A stretch of 64,000 nt of DNA from Pelagomonas calceolata (GCA_918797485.1 CAKKNE010000006.1:2480001-2544000), one strand, 5' to 3'. Numbered from the stretch's first letter, positions 7,735-18,089 are shown. Program-made: numbers and translations. Notes: generated by a model not told the origin, from the sequence alone.

Positions 7735-10700
7735 CTACTTATGCCCCTCGTGCCGGTGGTGCTCCTCCTCCGCAAGATGGTGAAGCCCCTCGCGCAACCG
7801 CGACACGCCGCCCATGCTGTGGAGCCCGTGCTCGCGCGCCCATTCCACGTCCGCGCCGTCCGCGACGGCACCTAACGCCTCAAGGGCGTTGTCCTCGTCC
7901 CTCCGAACGACGTGGCTCTGGTGTTTCGTGGTCTTCATCCGCACTTCCACATCTGCTCTCCTTGTCTTATATCCCCTAATAGAAAACCACCGGTCCTGCT
8001 GTTGGGGACTGAGGAAGTGGCCCATCCGCACCGAATGCGTCTGCGTGCGCACGGTCCCGCGGTACTTAATAACTAAATTTTGAAAACAGTAGATCAGTGT
8101 GAGTGACACTTTCTCCGCCAAGGTACAAGAGGTATCAGGATCCATGTACCGATGAACTCTCTCCACATCCGCGTCACTCTCGTCCGTACTATGGTCGCAG
8201 CGCTGCGTCAGGGCCTCGTAGAACTCCGTGAGCTGCGTACAGCCCAGCTCCCGCATGTCTTTTGCCGACGGGACTTGTACGCTTCGATCGACTAACCTAA
8301 CAAAGGCCTCCAAAAAAGTGACCCACGACAACGCTCTGAATTTGGGAGCGCCCTCATCAATGAATTTCATCCTACTAAAGACGAAGGCATGGGTGGCTTC
8401 TGAACGAGATAGATTCCTAGCATACAGGCCCGAGTGCTCGACGAACAAAAACCACTCCTTGAGGCCGAATAAAGTTCTTCCAGCGATGGGGTGCATCCCT
8501 GAGTATAGTTCAAATAGCCCTCTCAGGATGGATTTGTGTCGCAACAACGCCGTATCCACTTCCTCGCAGTACAACTTCCGCCGCCGAAACTCGTCCGCGT
8601 CGACGACCACGTCGTGCGGCAGATGTAGTAAATGATCTCTCAAAACGTGATGTAAGGCATCGCTCAAAATTTCCACCGCATGTTCCGGGTGTTCCCTAGC
8701 GTGTTGCTCCACATTACCCTTGGCCACGGCGATCCGTAATAAAGCTTCCACCAGCTCGTGGCGCATCATGGCCGTGTCGTCGTTCGCCGCGTTGAGCTTG
8801 CTGTCCTTGTTGCCGACTTCGACGTTGACCTGGACGAAGATGCGCTGGGCGAGTTCTGAGGTAATCTTGGTGCCTTCAGCCTCATGCCGGTGGTGCTCCT
8901 CCTCCGCGAGGTGGTGGAGCCCCTCGCGTATCATGGTAACGCCGCCCAGGCTGTGGGGCTGCTCCTGGGGCGCCGGCGCCGGTCCCCTCATCGAGGCACC
9001 ACGCCGGAGGCTTCGTTTATCCTCGAGTAATGAAGCATCTCTGAGTAAAGAAAAAAAGGCGTTTTGCGACATGTCGAAGGGATCCGCATTCGAACTTCGA
9101 TAGCCGTAGTACTCCATGCACTGCGACAGGAGGCGATACATGGGCAGCATCTCGTGTCTTATAGCTTCGACGATCGCCTCGGTGCCGGAACCGTCCGGTA
9201 ATTGCCCAGCGAGTCGATTGATGAATTTCGGCCAGCGCGGTTGCTCCTCCAAAATCCTCAGGTCTTGCGCGAGCATCCGCGCGTGAACCTTCTCAGGGTT
9301 GTAGAAGCCGTGCGAATCGGCCTCCTTGATTCTGGGGGCGTATATAGATTCAGCTAGCTTCCAAACAGGTCTAGGTGTCTCCACATGAACGACGGGCGGC
9401 GGTGGGGGTACGTACTCCACTAACAGATGCAGCGTGTACCGCGGCAGCATGCCCAGTGGCGTCCTCGAGTGGCCTAACAACTCCATGCTTCGTAGGTGTG
9501 GCATGTGGTGCCTGTGGCATCTTGGACAATCAACTACGTCTCTCTCCGACAAAGGGTCGATGTCCTCAAGTGTATCAAGTGCAGGCGTCTTCAGATCCGA
9601 CAACGCGTCGTCGTCCGACCATAATTGAGGTTCTGTAGGCCTCAACCATGCGCCAGGATCCAACACCTCACACGGCACACGACTAGCGTGATGTAAGTGG
9701 TACCGCTGGTCGGGCCCGCCGTCGGGGTCGGCAAAGGCGTAAGAAGAAAACATGTCTCCTACCACTGATCCTGGGACATGTTTAAATGCACACAAATGAG
9801 TATCACGCATAGCGCGCTGGTCCCAGTTCATATTGCCACCTCTGGCCTCGTTAAACGTAAAACAGTGAGGTTTTCCACCAGGTGCGACAACACAAATTTT
9901 GTCGAGCTGTTGCGCGACCATCGACGAGGCTTGCGAGTAGTCGTCGGGCCATTTCTCCGCTTCCGCATTCACTATGAGGGGCGTCCAGGGGTCGTGCCCT
10001 TTCTCGGTCGGGACACTTCCTTTCCTTCCAGCAGGACCTATCCGATGCGAGCCGGCTCTCGGTCTTGTGGCGTCTAACGCCGCGCATTTCTGCCTTCGTT
10101 TAGATGGTGCACTCTTGGGTCGAGGTGGTATGGGTTCGCGCACGGCCCGCACCGCGAAATACGGATCTTTTTCTCCCTCGACTTGAGGAGTCCAGAGTGT
10201 GGACGCGTGGCGGCCCCATTCGGTGCAAGCCTTGCCGGGGTGTTTCCGGTAGGTCGCCGACTGGGGCCGCGACGGCTGCGGCGGGCCGTACGGTCGCATC
10301 AACCGAGGCACGTACTCGTCATTTTTGAATGTTTCCAGGAACCAGGTTTCATACCTCTTCGTCAAGTTTTGTTTGATGCGCGGCAGATTCTCGGGCGTGT
10401 TTTCTGGTTCGTCGGAGCCTAGGCGTCTTGGAACTACGGGCGCAAATCCCGCGTCCAATCGCTGACAGTAGGCTAGGAACCGGGCGCGCGCGTCCCTTTG
10501 TAAGTTTGAGAGAGTAGAGACGGCGAGTTCCCTCGTAACGACATCCACGTCACTTTCATCGGGTGCCGTGGCCACGTCAACGAGAGCGGCGAGGCCGTGC
10601 TCCGCCAACACAGTCGTCGCGTCCTTGCCTCCTGTCGACAGGTTCAACAGGCAGTGCAACGCTTCTTTCCGGAATGATGCGGAGCGCTCCATCATGACTA

Positions 10701-13590
10701 AGCGCGACAGCCCCTTGGCGCACTTCTGGGCCAATGGAGCTTTCGTTTTAGGATCACGGGAAGCCAGAAATTGAATAGCAAACAGGGCCGCGCGACAGAC
10801 GCCGTCGCATCTATCGGAAGCCAAGGCGGCGCTCGGCGCCTCGATGAGCTGCTTCGTCGAGTGCATCCTTTCTAATCTTTTTCTATGTCGTCTCGAGTGA
10901 CATACTAACCACAGTAATAACATTGAAGACTGCGTCGTTAACTCACTCCTTGTATGAATAGATCCATAGGAAGAGAACGTGATGCGATCTAACGATAGTA
11001 TGAGAGAAGAGGGCGTCCTTTGTAAGTCGGGGTCTTGCGCGAACTCGGTCTCGACGGAGACCCGCCATAACACAGCGAGCACGTCCCGCCGACAAGCTAT
11101 CAGAGCTTCGTCGTCCTCTGGCTCTTTCTCTCTTAGCAACTCCCGGGCGAAAGGCATGATGTCCAGGTCTGAAGACTCGTACAACAACTCGAACTCCATG
11201 AGCATACGAATGGCACACAACGACGCCCGACAGACCGTCTCCAGTATCCGAGCATCCCTCGACATGCGCCCGGCCTTCTTCGCCGCCAAGGCCCCGATCT
11301 GACAGCACAAGCGGACGCCTCGCACTAAGACTTGTAAAGCGTCGTGGTCATTTTTCTGAGCAGCTTTACGACTGCATCGAACGAAGGCCACGAGCACGAA
11401 GACCAACGCATCAGACCGGGGACCGGCTCGCGTCGGCACGATCAAGCACTGCTGCCACTTTGCGACTGCGTCTAAGGCTGATACCAATTCCTCGCACTGC
11501 GCCGACGGCAAGGTACACGATGCCGAGACCAATGCTAGACACTGAGCTAGTGTCGAGACGACGCCACCCTCGCTGTTCGTGGAGATGAGGCGACAGATGC
11601 GCCGCCACGCACTCCTCCCGACGACCGCTTGTTGCCCTTCGGGTGTTTGTGCCGTCTCCAAGACAACAATAGCCAGGGCGAGTTGCGTCTGCGGGTCCTT
11701 CGAGTGTTGTATTTGCTCGAGGCAGCGCCAGATGCCACTAGGGGAGGGGTCGGCGTCGCCGCTTTGTAAACCCAAGGCCAGTAATTGGGAAGCGACCCTA
11801 CATGGTTCTTCAAAATCGAGGTCGTGGGACCGTTCCAAAGCTCGCGTGCACTCCTCCACCAACAACGCGCAAGCGTCGCCTTCGAGGCCCGGTTCCGAGG
11901 TCTTTGTTGCCGCTCTTAATGACAAAAAGGCGTGGGCCGCTCTCGTAGCTAGTTTCAGCGTTTCTAGCCGCTCTTCTCTCGAGGCTTGTGCGGCACGCGT
12001 ATCGCGGTCGTCTTCTATATGACCCTCGGTGATCGACGGCGCCGGGGCCGGCGCCGATTCGATCTCGACCTCGCGGAGGCCATCTCCCACACAAGCCCGG
12101 GCGCAGGCTCTTGAAAGATCAACACAAGCGCGCAACGCGTCGGCGAGGCCCGGTATTACCGTCGATGTCGCCACGCCCGCGAGCGACGCGACGTCAGCAT
12201 CTTTGGTCATACAAAGCCGCAACGCCACGGCGATGGCGTAGCGCGCCGCCTCCAGGGTCGGAAAGGTCCGCATCAGATCCGCTAACGCAAAAAGACCGCA
12301 GTCGTTCGTATAAGAACGCCGCGCTTTCCTCGACGTCGAAAAAACGTCGTACAGACCCCCCAACGCCAGTAACACGAGGTGGTCGTCGTGAAAGTAAGCG
12401 GACGCGGCCCCCTCGAGCACTTCCAACGACTCGCTACTATCTAGTTCAGAATGGCGGCACTGCCGCGCGAAGCATAGCAACGCACCTATGGCCACGTACG
12501 CGACGTCATCCACAATGTCCCTACCTTTGTCTGTTCGCCGTCCGACGAAGCCATGTCTATCACGCGTCGCCCGCCCCTTCTTTGTCTGAGTTATACTATG
12601 AGCCTTGTCGCGCAACCTCCTCATGCCTCTCAACTCTGAAGTATGCTGAGGATCAGGTACACCTCTCCGCAACAACTCGATCAACGCATGGACGTACCCA
12701 CAACTTTGCAAGCGAGAAGCCATCAGACAACTTTGATCAGCTAATCTCCAAGAGGCGCGAATACCGCTCACTAAAATTTCATCATTCATATCTAAACAAC
12801 AACGATGAACAAGTTGTCGCACCAATGAGTCAGAAACGCCGGGCAAGTTCTCGGGCCGCTCCGCGAACTCCCAGACTTCATCTAAAGTTCTTTTTATATC
12901 ATCAGTACTCTGAGGCTTTTCTAGATAATGCGCATACCGCTCCGAGAACTGTTCCGCCTTCCGCTGATACCTCTTGGAAGCGAACTTGTCCCAGGCCTTG
13001 ATCGTGTCGAGCCACTCCTTGTCTGACGTGATTTTCACGTGACCCGGGGCATGAAAAGACGCGTGGTCGCCCCGATCTTCGGCCTCCAGCTCGCGCCACC
13101 AGGCGTCCTCGTTGTCATCCTCACAGTACGGTCGACACAACACGAGGTCGTGGCCGAAGAGCTCCAAGGCTTGTTCTTTCACTTTGTCGAAATGATGGAA
13201 GTGCTTGCGTTCGATTTCCGCGTCTTTCAGTAGTGCGGGTAGCGTGTCCGTCGCTTCCCTAAATAACTTCACTTCGCTCCCGCGGATGTCGGCTTTTTTT
13301 CTCCTTTTCTTTTTTTTGGAATGATGCGCCTCGTGCGCGCGGAGCGCGTGGCCCCTTACGATCTTGTGGACGCGGCCGTCGGCTAGGGCTGTAGCCAGGA
13401 CGCCCTTCGGTAAAGCATCGAGGGCCTTTCGCGCGGCGGCGGCGGCGGCGGCGGCGGCCTCCGCGTCGGCTTTGCGCGCGGCCAGCCGCGTCGCCTCGGC
13501 CTGGGCAGCCTGCTCCTCATCAGACAATTGCGCGCTCTTGTCGGGCTTCGGCGGCGACTTGGCCTTCTTGCCCTTCTTCTTCTTCGCCAT
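7735..13590 (-). CDS. Giant (1951 aa) armadillo/HEAT-like repeat protein, possibly cytoskeletal or ciliary
   Basis: An uninterrupted frame from ATG 13590 (MAKKKKGKKAKSPPK). The N-terminus is Lys-rich, followed by an Ala-rich coiled segment. Residues of about 230-1080 are helical-repeat-like, with short Leu/Ala pairs such as ALHCLLNLSTGG and VSTLSNL, as in armadillo proteins. A Pro/Arg-rich central part contains PSRPQSATYRKHPGK and PRPKSAP, motifs often seen in ciliary or microtubule proteins. A long C-terminal region with FSRMKFIDE-type calcium-loop-like stretches follows. A module of about 29 residues (GLHHLAEEEHHRHE core) occurs twice, near residue 1550 and at the very C-terminus, encoded by 8881-8969 and 7742-7830. 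No enzyme motif is seen. The cytoskeletal assignment is only a guess. Confidence 0.8.
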   Translation of the reverse strand: MAKKKKGKKAKSPPKPDKSAQLSDEEQAAQAEATRLAARKADAEAAAAAAAAARKALDALPKGVLATALADGRVHKIVRGHALRAHEAHHSKKKKRRKKADIRGSEVKLFREATDTLPALLKDAEIERKHFHHFDKVKEQALELFGHDLVLCRPYCEDDNEDAWWRELEAEDRGDHASFHAPGHVKITSDKEWLDTIKAWDKFASKRYQRKAEQFSERYAHYLEKPQSTDDIKRTLDEVWEFAERPENLPGVSDSLVRQLVHRCCLDMNDEILVSGIRASWRLADQSCLMASRLQSCGYVHALIELLRRGVPDPQHTSELRGMRRLRDKAHSITQTKKGRATRDRHGFVGRRTDKGRDIVDDVAYVAIGALLCFARQCRHSELDSSESLEVLEGAASAYFHDDHLVLLALGGLYDVFSTSRKARRSYTNDCGLFALADLMRTFPTLEAARYAIAVALRLCMTKDADVASLAGVATSTVIPGLADALRACVDLSRACARACVGDGLREVEIESAPAPAPSITEGHIEDDRDTRAAQASREERLETLKLATRAAHAFLSLRAATKTSEPGLEGDACALLVEECTRALERSHDLDFEEPCRVASQLLALGLQSGDADPSPSGIWRCLEQIQHSKDPQTQLALAIVVLETAQTPEGQQAVVGRSAWRRICRLISTNSEGGVVSTLAQCLALVSASCTLPSAQCEELVSALDAVAKWQQCLIVPTRAGPRSDALVFVLVAFVRCSRKAAQKNDHDALQVLVRGVRLCCQIGALAAKKAGRMSRDARILETVCRASLCAIRMLMEFELLYESSDLDIMPFARELLREKEPEDDEALIACRRDVLAVLWRVSVETEFAQDPDLQRTPSSLILSLDRITFSSYGSIHTRSELTTQSSMLLLWLVCHSRRHRKRLERMHSTKQLIEAPSAALASDRCDGVCRAALFAIQFLASRDPKTKAPLAQKCAKGLSRLVMMERSASFRKEALHCLLNLSTGGKDATTVLAEHGLAALVDVATAPDESDVDVVTRELAVSTLSNLQRDARARFLAYCQRLDAGFAPVVPRRLGSDEPENTPENLPRIKQNLTKRYETWFLETFKNDEYVPRLMRPYGPPQPSRPQSATYRKHPGKACTEWGRHASTLWTPQVEGEKDPYFAVRAVREPIPPRPKSAPSKRRQKCAALDATRPRAGSHRIGPAGRKGSVPTEKGHDPWTPLIVNAEAEKWPDDYSQASSMVAQQLDKICVVAPGGKPHCFTFNEARGGNMNWDQRAMRDTHLCAFKHVPGSVVGDMFSSYAFADPDGGPDQRYHLHHASRVPCEVLDPGAWLRPTEPQLWSDDDALSDLKTPALDTLEDIDPLSERDVVDCPRCHRHHMPHLRSMELLGHSRTPLGMLPRYTLHLLVEYVPPPPPVVHVETPRPVWKLAESIYAPRIKEADSHGFYNPEKVHARMLAQDLRILEEQPRWPKFINRLAGQLPDGSGTEAIVEAIRHEMLPMYRLLSQCMEYYGYRSSNADPFDMSQNAFFSLLRDASLLEDKRSLRRGASMRGPAPAPQEQPHSLGGVTMIREGLHHLAEEEHHRHEAEGTKITSELAQRIFVQVNVEVGNKDSKLNAANDDTAMMRHELVEALLRIAVAKGNVEQHAREHPEHAVEILSDALHHVLRDHLLHLPHDVVVDADEFRRRKLYCEEVDTALLRHKSILRGLFELYSGMHPIAGRTLFGLKEWFLFVEHSGLYARNLSRSEATHAFVFSRMKFIDEGAPKFRALSWVTFLEAFVRLVDRSVQVPSAKDMRELGCTQLTEFYEALTQRCDHSTDESDADVERVHRYMDPDTSCTLAEKVSLTLIYCFQNLVIKYRGTVRTQTHSVRMGHFLSPQQQDRWFSIRGYKTRRADVEVRMKTTKHQSHVVRRDEDNALEALGAVADGADVEWAREHGLHSMGGVSRLREGLHHLAEEEHHRHEGHK
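7742..7830. repeat. Duplicated in-gene segment, copy at the 3' end
   Basis: About 88 bp strongly similar to 8881-8969 in the same orientation. It encodes the GLHHLAEEEHHRHE module at the last residues of the giant protein. Confidence 0.75.
8881..8969. repeat. Duplicated in-gene segment, internal copy
   Basis: Pair of 7742-7830, encoding the same His/Glu-rich module inside the giant protein. The two copies differ at a minority of positions, mostly outside the HLAEEEHHRHE core. Confidence 0.75.
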
Positions 13591-13743
13591 CGCTTTGCAC
13601 GCTGCCCCGTGGGGCTTGCGATGCTGCCCAGGCGCTAGCCTCTCACAGCGCCACGACTCGCGGGCGACGTGGGAACTCGCACTAAGACTCGTCCGGCGGC
13701 TCGGGCGGATGCGTGGTTGACGTCGAAAGAGCGATTCTTGCTT

Positions 13744-13769
13744 GCTAGTGTGTCTTACGTGCCGCTAGC
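13744..13769 (+). promoter_or_regulatory. Intergenic GCTAG motif, copy 3
   Basis: Reads GCTAGTGTGTCTTAC, GT, GCCGCTAGC, with a 2-nt expansion in the left arm, and is followed directly by CGCGATGGCAT. It lies in the 356-bp divergent region between the giant protein gene (ATG 154 bp away) and the DnaJ gene (ATG 178 bp away). Confidence 0.75.
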
Positions 13770-13946
13770 CGCGATGGCATGAACTTTGAAGGCGGCACGA
13801 CGCGAGCTGTGCATACCCACAGCTTGTAAACACGCTTTGAAAATCAGCAAAATCATCCATTTCAAACGCTGCGGCGCTCGCTTGCTCGTCTCCGCGCGGC
13901 CGCACTACAAGCAGGCTGCTCTCTCTCAGCACTGTGACGCCGAGGC

Positions 13947-14933
13947 ATGGCGCGCACGTTCTCATTGATAGCGCTCCTCTACAGTGCAAGCGCAGCACGC
14001 AGGGGAGCAAGCAGACCGCCGCCCTGCCCCTACAAGGAGTTAGGAGTAACAAAAACGGCGTCCGACGACGACATCAAGCGGGCCTACAAAGCAGCAGCGC
14101 TCAAGTTACATCCGGATAAGGCGCCGCCCAACAAACGGCAGACATACGAGGCGAAGTTCAAGCGCGTCAACGCGGCCTACCAGAAAGTTCGCGACGCCGA
14201 CGCGCGGCGAAAACACGCACGCGAGACCCCAGGGTCGCCGTTTCGAGCTCCACCACCAGCCCAGGAGCTGCGCGTGCCTCTGCGCGTGTCCGTCGAGGAC
14301 TTGTTGAGAGGCGCGACGCGCTACGCGGTGATTTCATCATCTGGTTTTACGTTCCTGTTACCTGTCAAAATTGAGGTGGGCATGCGTCCTGGAGATATTG
14401 TGGATAGAAAAGCACACGGCGACACTATCTTGACTGTGGTCCTCGAGCAGAAGCCTGGGTTATATAGGGTCGACGGCGAGGACTTGCATCGAAGCGCCTG
14501 GCTGCAGCAGTGGTCAAAACCGACGTCCTTGAGGTTACGGGCGCCCGGGGGCCGCTTCCCTTTCCTGGGGAAGGATGATGTGGTCGTGCTGCCGCGCAAG
14601 GGCAAGAAATGGGGAGACGGCTTTCGGCTCCGCAAGAAAGGTAGGGGTTTGTACGCCAAAGGTGGCCTGGAGCGCGGCGACTTGGTCGTGACCGTGCGGC
14701 GGCGATCATTACGAGGCTCTCTTGCAGTACTTGCGGCGAGATTGAGCCCGCTCGTTGCGGTCATAACCGCAATTCAGAACCGGACGCGTACGATACAGCA
14801 AGCGCGTCAAGCGCGAGATCTAGCAAAAAAACACGGTCCTGGAATACTGGAGGGCTTCTCGTCGTTTTTGGCCGCGCGGCGCGTCTTCGACGACCTCCAG
14901 CGCTACGCGGGCGCGCCCGCGACGCAATGGTAA
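13947..14933 (+). CDS. Secretory-pathway or plastid DnaJ (HSP40) co-chaperone
   Basis: 328 residues. A signal peptide (MARTFSLIALLYSASAARRG) precedes a J domain (PYKELGVTKTASDDDIKRAY, catalytic HPD in LKLHPDKAPP, KRVNAAYQKVRDADARRKH). The Gly/Phe region is short, there is no Cys-rich zinc domain, and the C-terminal part keeps the DnaJ substrate-domain signature GDGFRLRKKGRGLYAKGG then RGDLVVTV. This is therefore a type-II-like J protein that would stimulate an HSP70 in the ER or a plastid compartment. The C-terminal tail is helical and basic. It is divergent from the giant gene, with motif copy 3 between them. Confidence 0.9.
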   Translation: MARTFSLIALLYSASAARRGASRPPPCPYKELGVTKTASDDDIKRAYKAAALKLHPDKAPPNKRQTYEAKFKRVNAAYQKVRDADARRKHARETPGSPFRAPPPAQELRVPLRVSVEDLLRGATRYAVISSSGFTFLLPVKIEVGMRPGDIVDRKAHGDTILTVVLEQKPGLYRVDGEDLHRSAWLQQWSKPTSLRLRAPGGRFPFLGKDDVVVLPRKGKKWGDGFRLRKKGRGLYAKGGLERGDLVVTVRRRSLRGSLAVLAARLSPLVAVITAIQNRTRTIQQARQARDLAKKHGPGILEGFSSFLAARRVFDDLQRYAGAPATQW

Positions 14934-14951
14934 TGTATAATGTGAATAGTA

Positions 14952-15953
14952 TTACAAAACATGGCCCGGGTCGAGCATCCGCAGCACGGTCCCATAATCA
15001 ATGTCTCCGTTCGCCTCCGGGTTGAGGTCGTCGCATACTTGATCCGCCTCACTCCTTGGAAGCTTGGGCCCGAAGTTCCGCAGAGCTGAAGATAGAGTAT
15101 CCCGATGGATCCGAGAAGACCCATCTAAATGATTGTGACTAAGCCCTCGCCTCAGATCCTCGAAGGCCTGCTGCACCTCATACACCGTGTATTTCGACAT
15201 GGTAGGCCTCAAAATAGTTTGACAAAACTCCCCAAAATCCACTTCTCCGCTTCCATCGGCATCTACTTCAGACATAATAACTTTGACCGTTTCATCTGAA
15301 GAGTCCATACCTACTAATCTCATCAGAGATTGCATCTCCCCAAAGTCGATTTCTCCGCTCCCATCCTTGTCGATCAAGTCGAAGACGTCCCTCATTTCTC
15401 GGACTTCGCTCGGGGAGATCCCAAGCTTGTTCCCGACGTCCGTCAAATGATGATCTGACGACGCCTGGCTCGGCGCCGTCGTCGGCCGCGAACCCACCGA
15501 CGAATGGCGACTCCTCCTCAAGTCTTCTTGCGACCGGCGACACGTCTCCCGAAATCTTTCGGCGGCATCACCCTTCGACATGCGTTCCTTGCGCACGATT
15601 TCGGCCGCTCGTGCCTTCAGGAGGCGCTGCTTCTCTACTCGTCGTCGTTCCTCCTCTTCCTTGGCCCGTCGCTCGTCCTCTTCCTTTGCCCGTCGCTCGC
15701 GCTCCGCCTCGGCCGCCGCGTCGGCCTCTGCAGGAGCAGGGGCAGCCGCTTCCCCGTCGGACGCGTCGCGGGGCATGGTTGCGGCCTCTTCCTCGTCGAG
15801 CAGGGGCATGGTTGCGGCCTCGGTGGCGCGCGCCGCGCGTCGCGGGGCTGCCCTTTGCACAGCGCTGTGAGACGCTTTTTGCTTGGGCAGGGTGCGGGTC
15901 TCCACCCGGACGCGTCCGCCCACCGGTCGAAGTGGTCGAGCGGCGTCGGACAT
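14952..15953 (-). CDS. EF-hand calcium-binding protein with coiled-coil N-terminus
   Basis: 333 residues from ATG 15953. An Ala/Glu-rich segment leads into a highly charged coiled coil with a tandem RRAKEE repeat (24-bp DNA duplication near 15650-15700). A calmodulin/centrin-like C-terminal half follows. Two canonical EF loops are present, DKDGSGEIDFGE and DADGSGEVDFGE, and a third degenerate loop NPEANGDIDYGT near the end. Centrin-like proteins bind calcium and contractile or basal-body fibres, but the long coiled coil makes this more like a calcium-regulated scaffold. An in-frame extension to 16100 is Arg-rich and has no ATG at its start. It is convergent with DnaJ (18 bp gap). Confidence 0.88.
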   Translation of the reverse strand: MSDAARPLRPVGGRVRVETRTLPKQKASHSAVQRAAPRRAARATEAATMPLLDEEEAATMPRDASDGEAAAPAPAEADAAAEAERERRAKEEDERRAKEEEERRRVEKQRLLKARAAEIVRKERMSKGDAAERFRETCRRSQEDLRRSRHSSVGSRPTTAPSQASSDHHLTDVGNKLGISPSEVREMRDVFDLIDKDGSGEIDFGEMQSLMRLVGMDSSDETVKVIMSEVDADGSGEVDFGEFCQTILRPTMSKYTVYEVQQAFEDLRRGLSHNHLDGSSRIHRDTLSSALRNFGPKLPRSEADQVCDDLNPEANGDIDYGTVLRMLDPGHVL

Positions 15954-16219
15954 GGCTCGGAGGCGCCGGGTTTGCGACCGGCCCGCCCCGCACCGAGGCT
16001 TTGATCGCGCACCAGGCAGTGCTTTCCGCTTAAAAAAGCTGGCCCGCGCGGCACCACCGGACGCCAGCGCTCGTCCCGCGACGCGTTTTGCACGTATCAA
16101 GCTGCCCCGGCGCCGCCACGCCGCGAGGAACTGCCAAAAAATAAGTGCAGCAAACTACTGGGCGCAGCGCCCCCGACGCCGTCGCCGCGCCCCATCAATT
16201 GACACACGCATCGATCAAA

Positions 16220-17125
16220 ATGGCCTCCTTCCCCCGCCCGCCGGGCATGGGCGAGACGGGCATCTTCACGCCGGGCGTCGGCGGCTGCGGCGCGGAACTG
16301 AAACGATTTCAAGCGCTGCAGGGCTGCAACAAGCGAGCTGCTGATCAAGAGATGAAAAGAGGCGCGCTGCTCGTAGGACTAGCGCGGAAGGGCGACGTCG
16401 ACCGGTTACACTTGGCCGTGAGATCGGGACCGAGACCGTGGTTCTGGTTCTCGTGCCAGATGTTCAAGGAAGCGGCCGTTAATGGGCAGATCAAAATTCT
16501 GAAGTACATGCTCGTGCATGGCATTCAGCTCGACCGGCCGCCTTTGGACGAGTGCCTGTGCACGTTATGTGAAGCCTGTGACGATACGGACGGGGGTGCG
16601 AGTGTCGTGGCCGCGGCGCGTTACTTAGTTACACAAGGCGGCGCCGACGTCAACAAGGTACGAAGGAGGGACTGGCGCGGGCCTCTTCACATTTGTTCTG
16701 TGAGGAATTTGCATGAGCTAGGGGCGTTCCTAGTGGACGCGGGCGCGGACGTCAATGCCGTTGCTAAAGACGACTCGACGCCTCTCGGCTTATGTGCAGA
16801 GGGTGCGTTAATGGACGTCTTGAAAGCGCGAGGCGCGCGTACGACGTGGCGGCGCGATGCCGAACCGACGCAACCGCCGCCTCCGCAAAAGAAGCGCACG
16901 GCGCCGCTCGTCACTGCCGGAGCGACGGCATCCTCGACCGTGGTCGAGGACGGTCACGTGCGGCCCGAGCGCAAGCTCACGTCCAAGACCACCAAAGAAA
17001 TTAGTGCGGAGGTCGCGCGCGAGCTCGCATCGTTGGAAATCGACGAGGGCTTCCGCTTCGACACGGGCATGGGCCCCGACGACCTCGTGCCTTCCATCAG
17101 GTTCGGGCCCGTGGATAAGAGCTAG
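16220..17125 (+). CDS. Ankyrin-repeat protein
   Basis: 301 residues from ATG 16220 (AAAATGGCC). After a Gly-rich start (PGMGETGIFTPGVGGCG), ankyrin-like helices follow: GLARKGDVDRLHLAVRSG, EAAVNGQIKILKYMLVHGI, RGPLHICSVRNLHELGAFL and DAGADVNAVAKDDSTPLGLCAEGA. The C-terminal third is Pro/Lys-rich and ends in an acidic helix (AEVARELASLEIDEGFRF). Ankyrin repeats bind proteins; no catalytic domain is present. It is divergent from the EF-hand gene (266 bp, no GCTAG motif) and convergent with the Tudor-like gene, the stops being about 20 bp apart. Confidence 0.85.
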   Translation: MASFPRPPGMGETGIFTPGVGGCGAELKRFQALQGCNKRAADQEMKRGALLVGLARKGDVDRLHLAVRSGPRPWFWFSCQMFKEAAVNGQIKILKYMLVHGIQLDRPPLDECLCTLCEACDDTDGGASVVAAARYLVTQGGADVNKVRRRDWRGPLHICSVRNLHELGAFLVDAGADVNAVAKDDSTPLGLCAEGALMDVLKARGARTTWRRDAEPTQPPPPQKKRTAPLVTAGATASSTVVEDGHVRPERKLTSKTTKEISAEVARELASLEIDEGFRFDTGMGPDDLVPSIRFGPVDKS

Positions 17126-17142
17126 TCACATTAGTAGTATAT

Positions 17143-18089
17143 TTACAGGGTCTGGCGGAAGTGCTCGCGGACCTCGAGCTTCTTCGCCTTTTTCTGCGCG
17201 GGAACGATCGGTGAGTGATGGGTCGCGCATCGCAAGTTTTTGAAGGCACCGCATGGGACGCCGGAGGCACCTTCTCCTTTTTTTTGCGGTTGATCTCGGC
17301 GCGCCGCAAGGCCTCATTCTTCTCCGCTTGTTGTGCTTTGCGCGCGGCGATGTCTGGTCTTGCGACGGCCGGCCGCCGCGGCTTCGGGGCCGCCCGCTTC
17401 CAGTCGTCGACGCTCTGGACCGGGTCGAACGCGTCGTCGTCATCATCAGTCGGGGCGCGTGGCCGCGGCTTCGCCGTCAGCGACGCCGCGTGCGACGTCC
17501 GCGGCTCGGTGGGCGCCGGCGCGCCGCCCTTGGAGTAGGCGACGAGGCCGTCGAGCTCCGGCGCCGGCGCGGCCGGGGCAACTGGCTTTGCAGGCACAGC
17601 TTGTGCCGCGGTGCCGCCGACGCGCCGGATGAACGCCGCTGCGACGCCCGTCTCCGTCGCGCCGTCGTCGTATTTGAGAGCATACGAGTACTTGCCGCCG
17701 CCGAGCGGTTTTGACCCCGTGATTGTCGCCGGGAAGTAGTCCTCGCCGCCGCCGAAGCGCGCCTCGACCTTGTCGCCGTCCGCGAACGCGGCGGGTGCTG
17801 ACGTCGTCGCGAGCGGCCGGCGCGGCTTCGGCTTGGGGCGCGGCGGCGGCGCCGCTTTCGGGACGCGTACGGGAAGTGGGTCCGCTGCAGGTGCAGGTGC
17901 TGGCGCTGGTGCTGGCGCGGGTGCGGGCGGCGGCGCCGGCGCGGCGGCCGCGGCCGGCTCCTTCGACTTCTTCTTATTGGCTTTGCGCCCTCGGTGCGCT
18001 TTCTTCTTGGGTTTGCTCGGTGCTAATAGCACGTACCACGCGGCTGCCGGCAGGGCAATGATCGCTGCGGCTTTGGCCAGGGTCTCCAT
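17143..18089 (-). CDS. Membrane-anchored Tudor/SH3-like domain protein; one intron
   Basis: Two exons, 18089-17271 and 17193-17143, give 289 residues. The start METLAKAAAIIALPAAAWYVLLA is a signal anchor, followed by Lys-rich and Ala/Pro repeat linkers. A Tudor-like barrel follows (GDKVEARFGGGEDYFPATIT, YALKYDDGATETGVAAAFIRR), which in other proteins reads methylated residues. The tail is basic and coiled. The 77-nt intron 17194-17270 (GTGCCT donor, CGCGCAG acceptor) joins in phase and gives a short last exon ending EHFRQTL. Without it the tail is an unlikely Ser/Arg string. The role is unknown. It shares a divergent promoter (copy 4) with the GIDE-domain gene. Confidence 0.75.
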
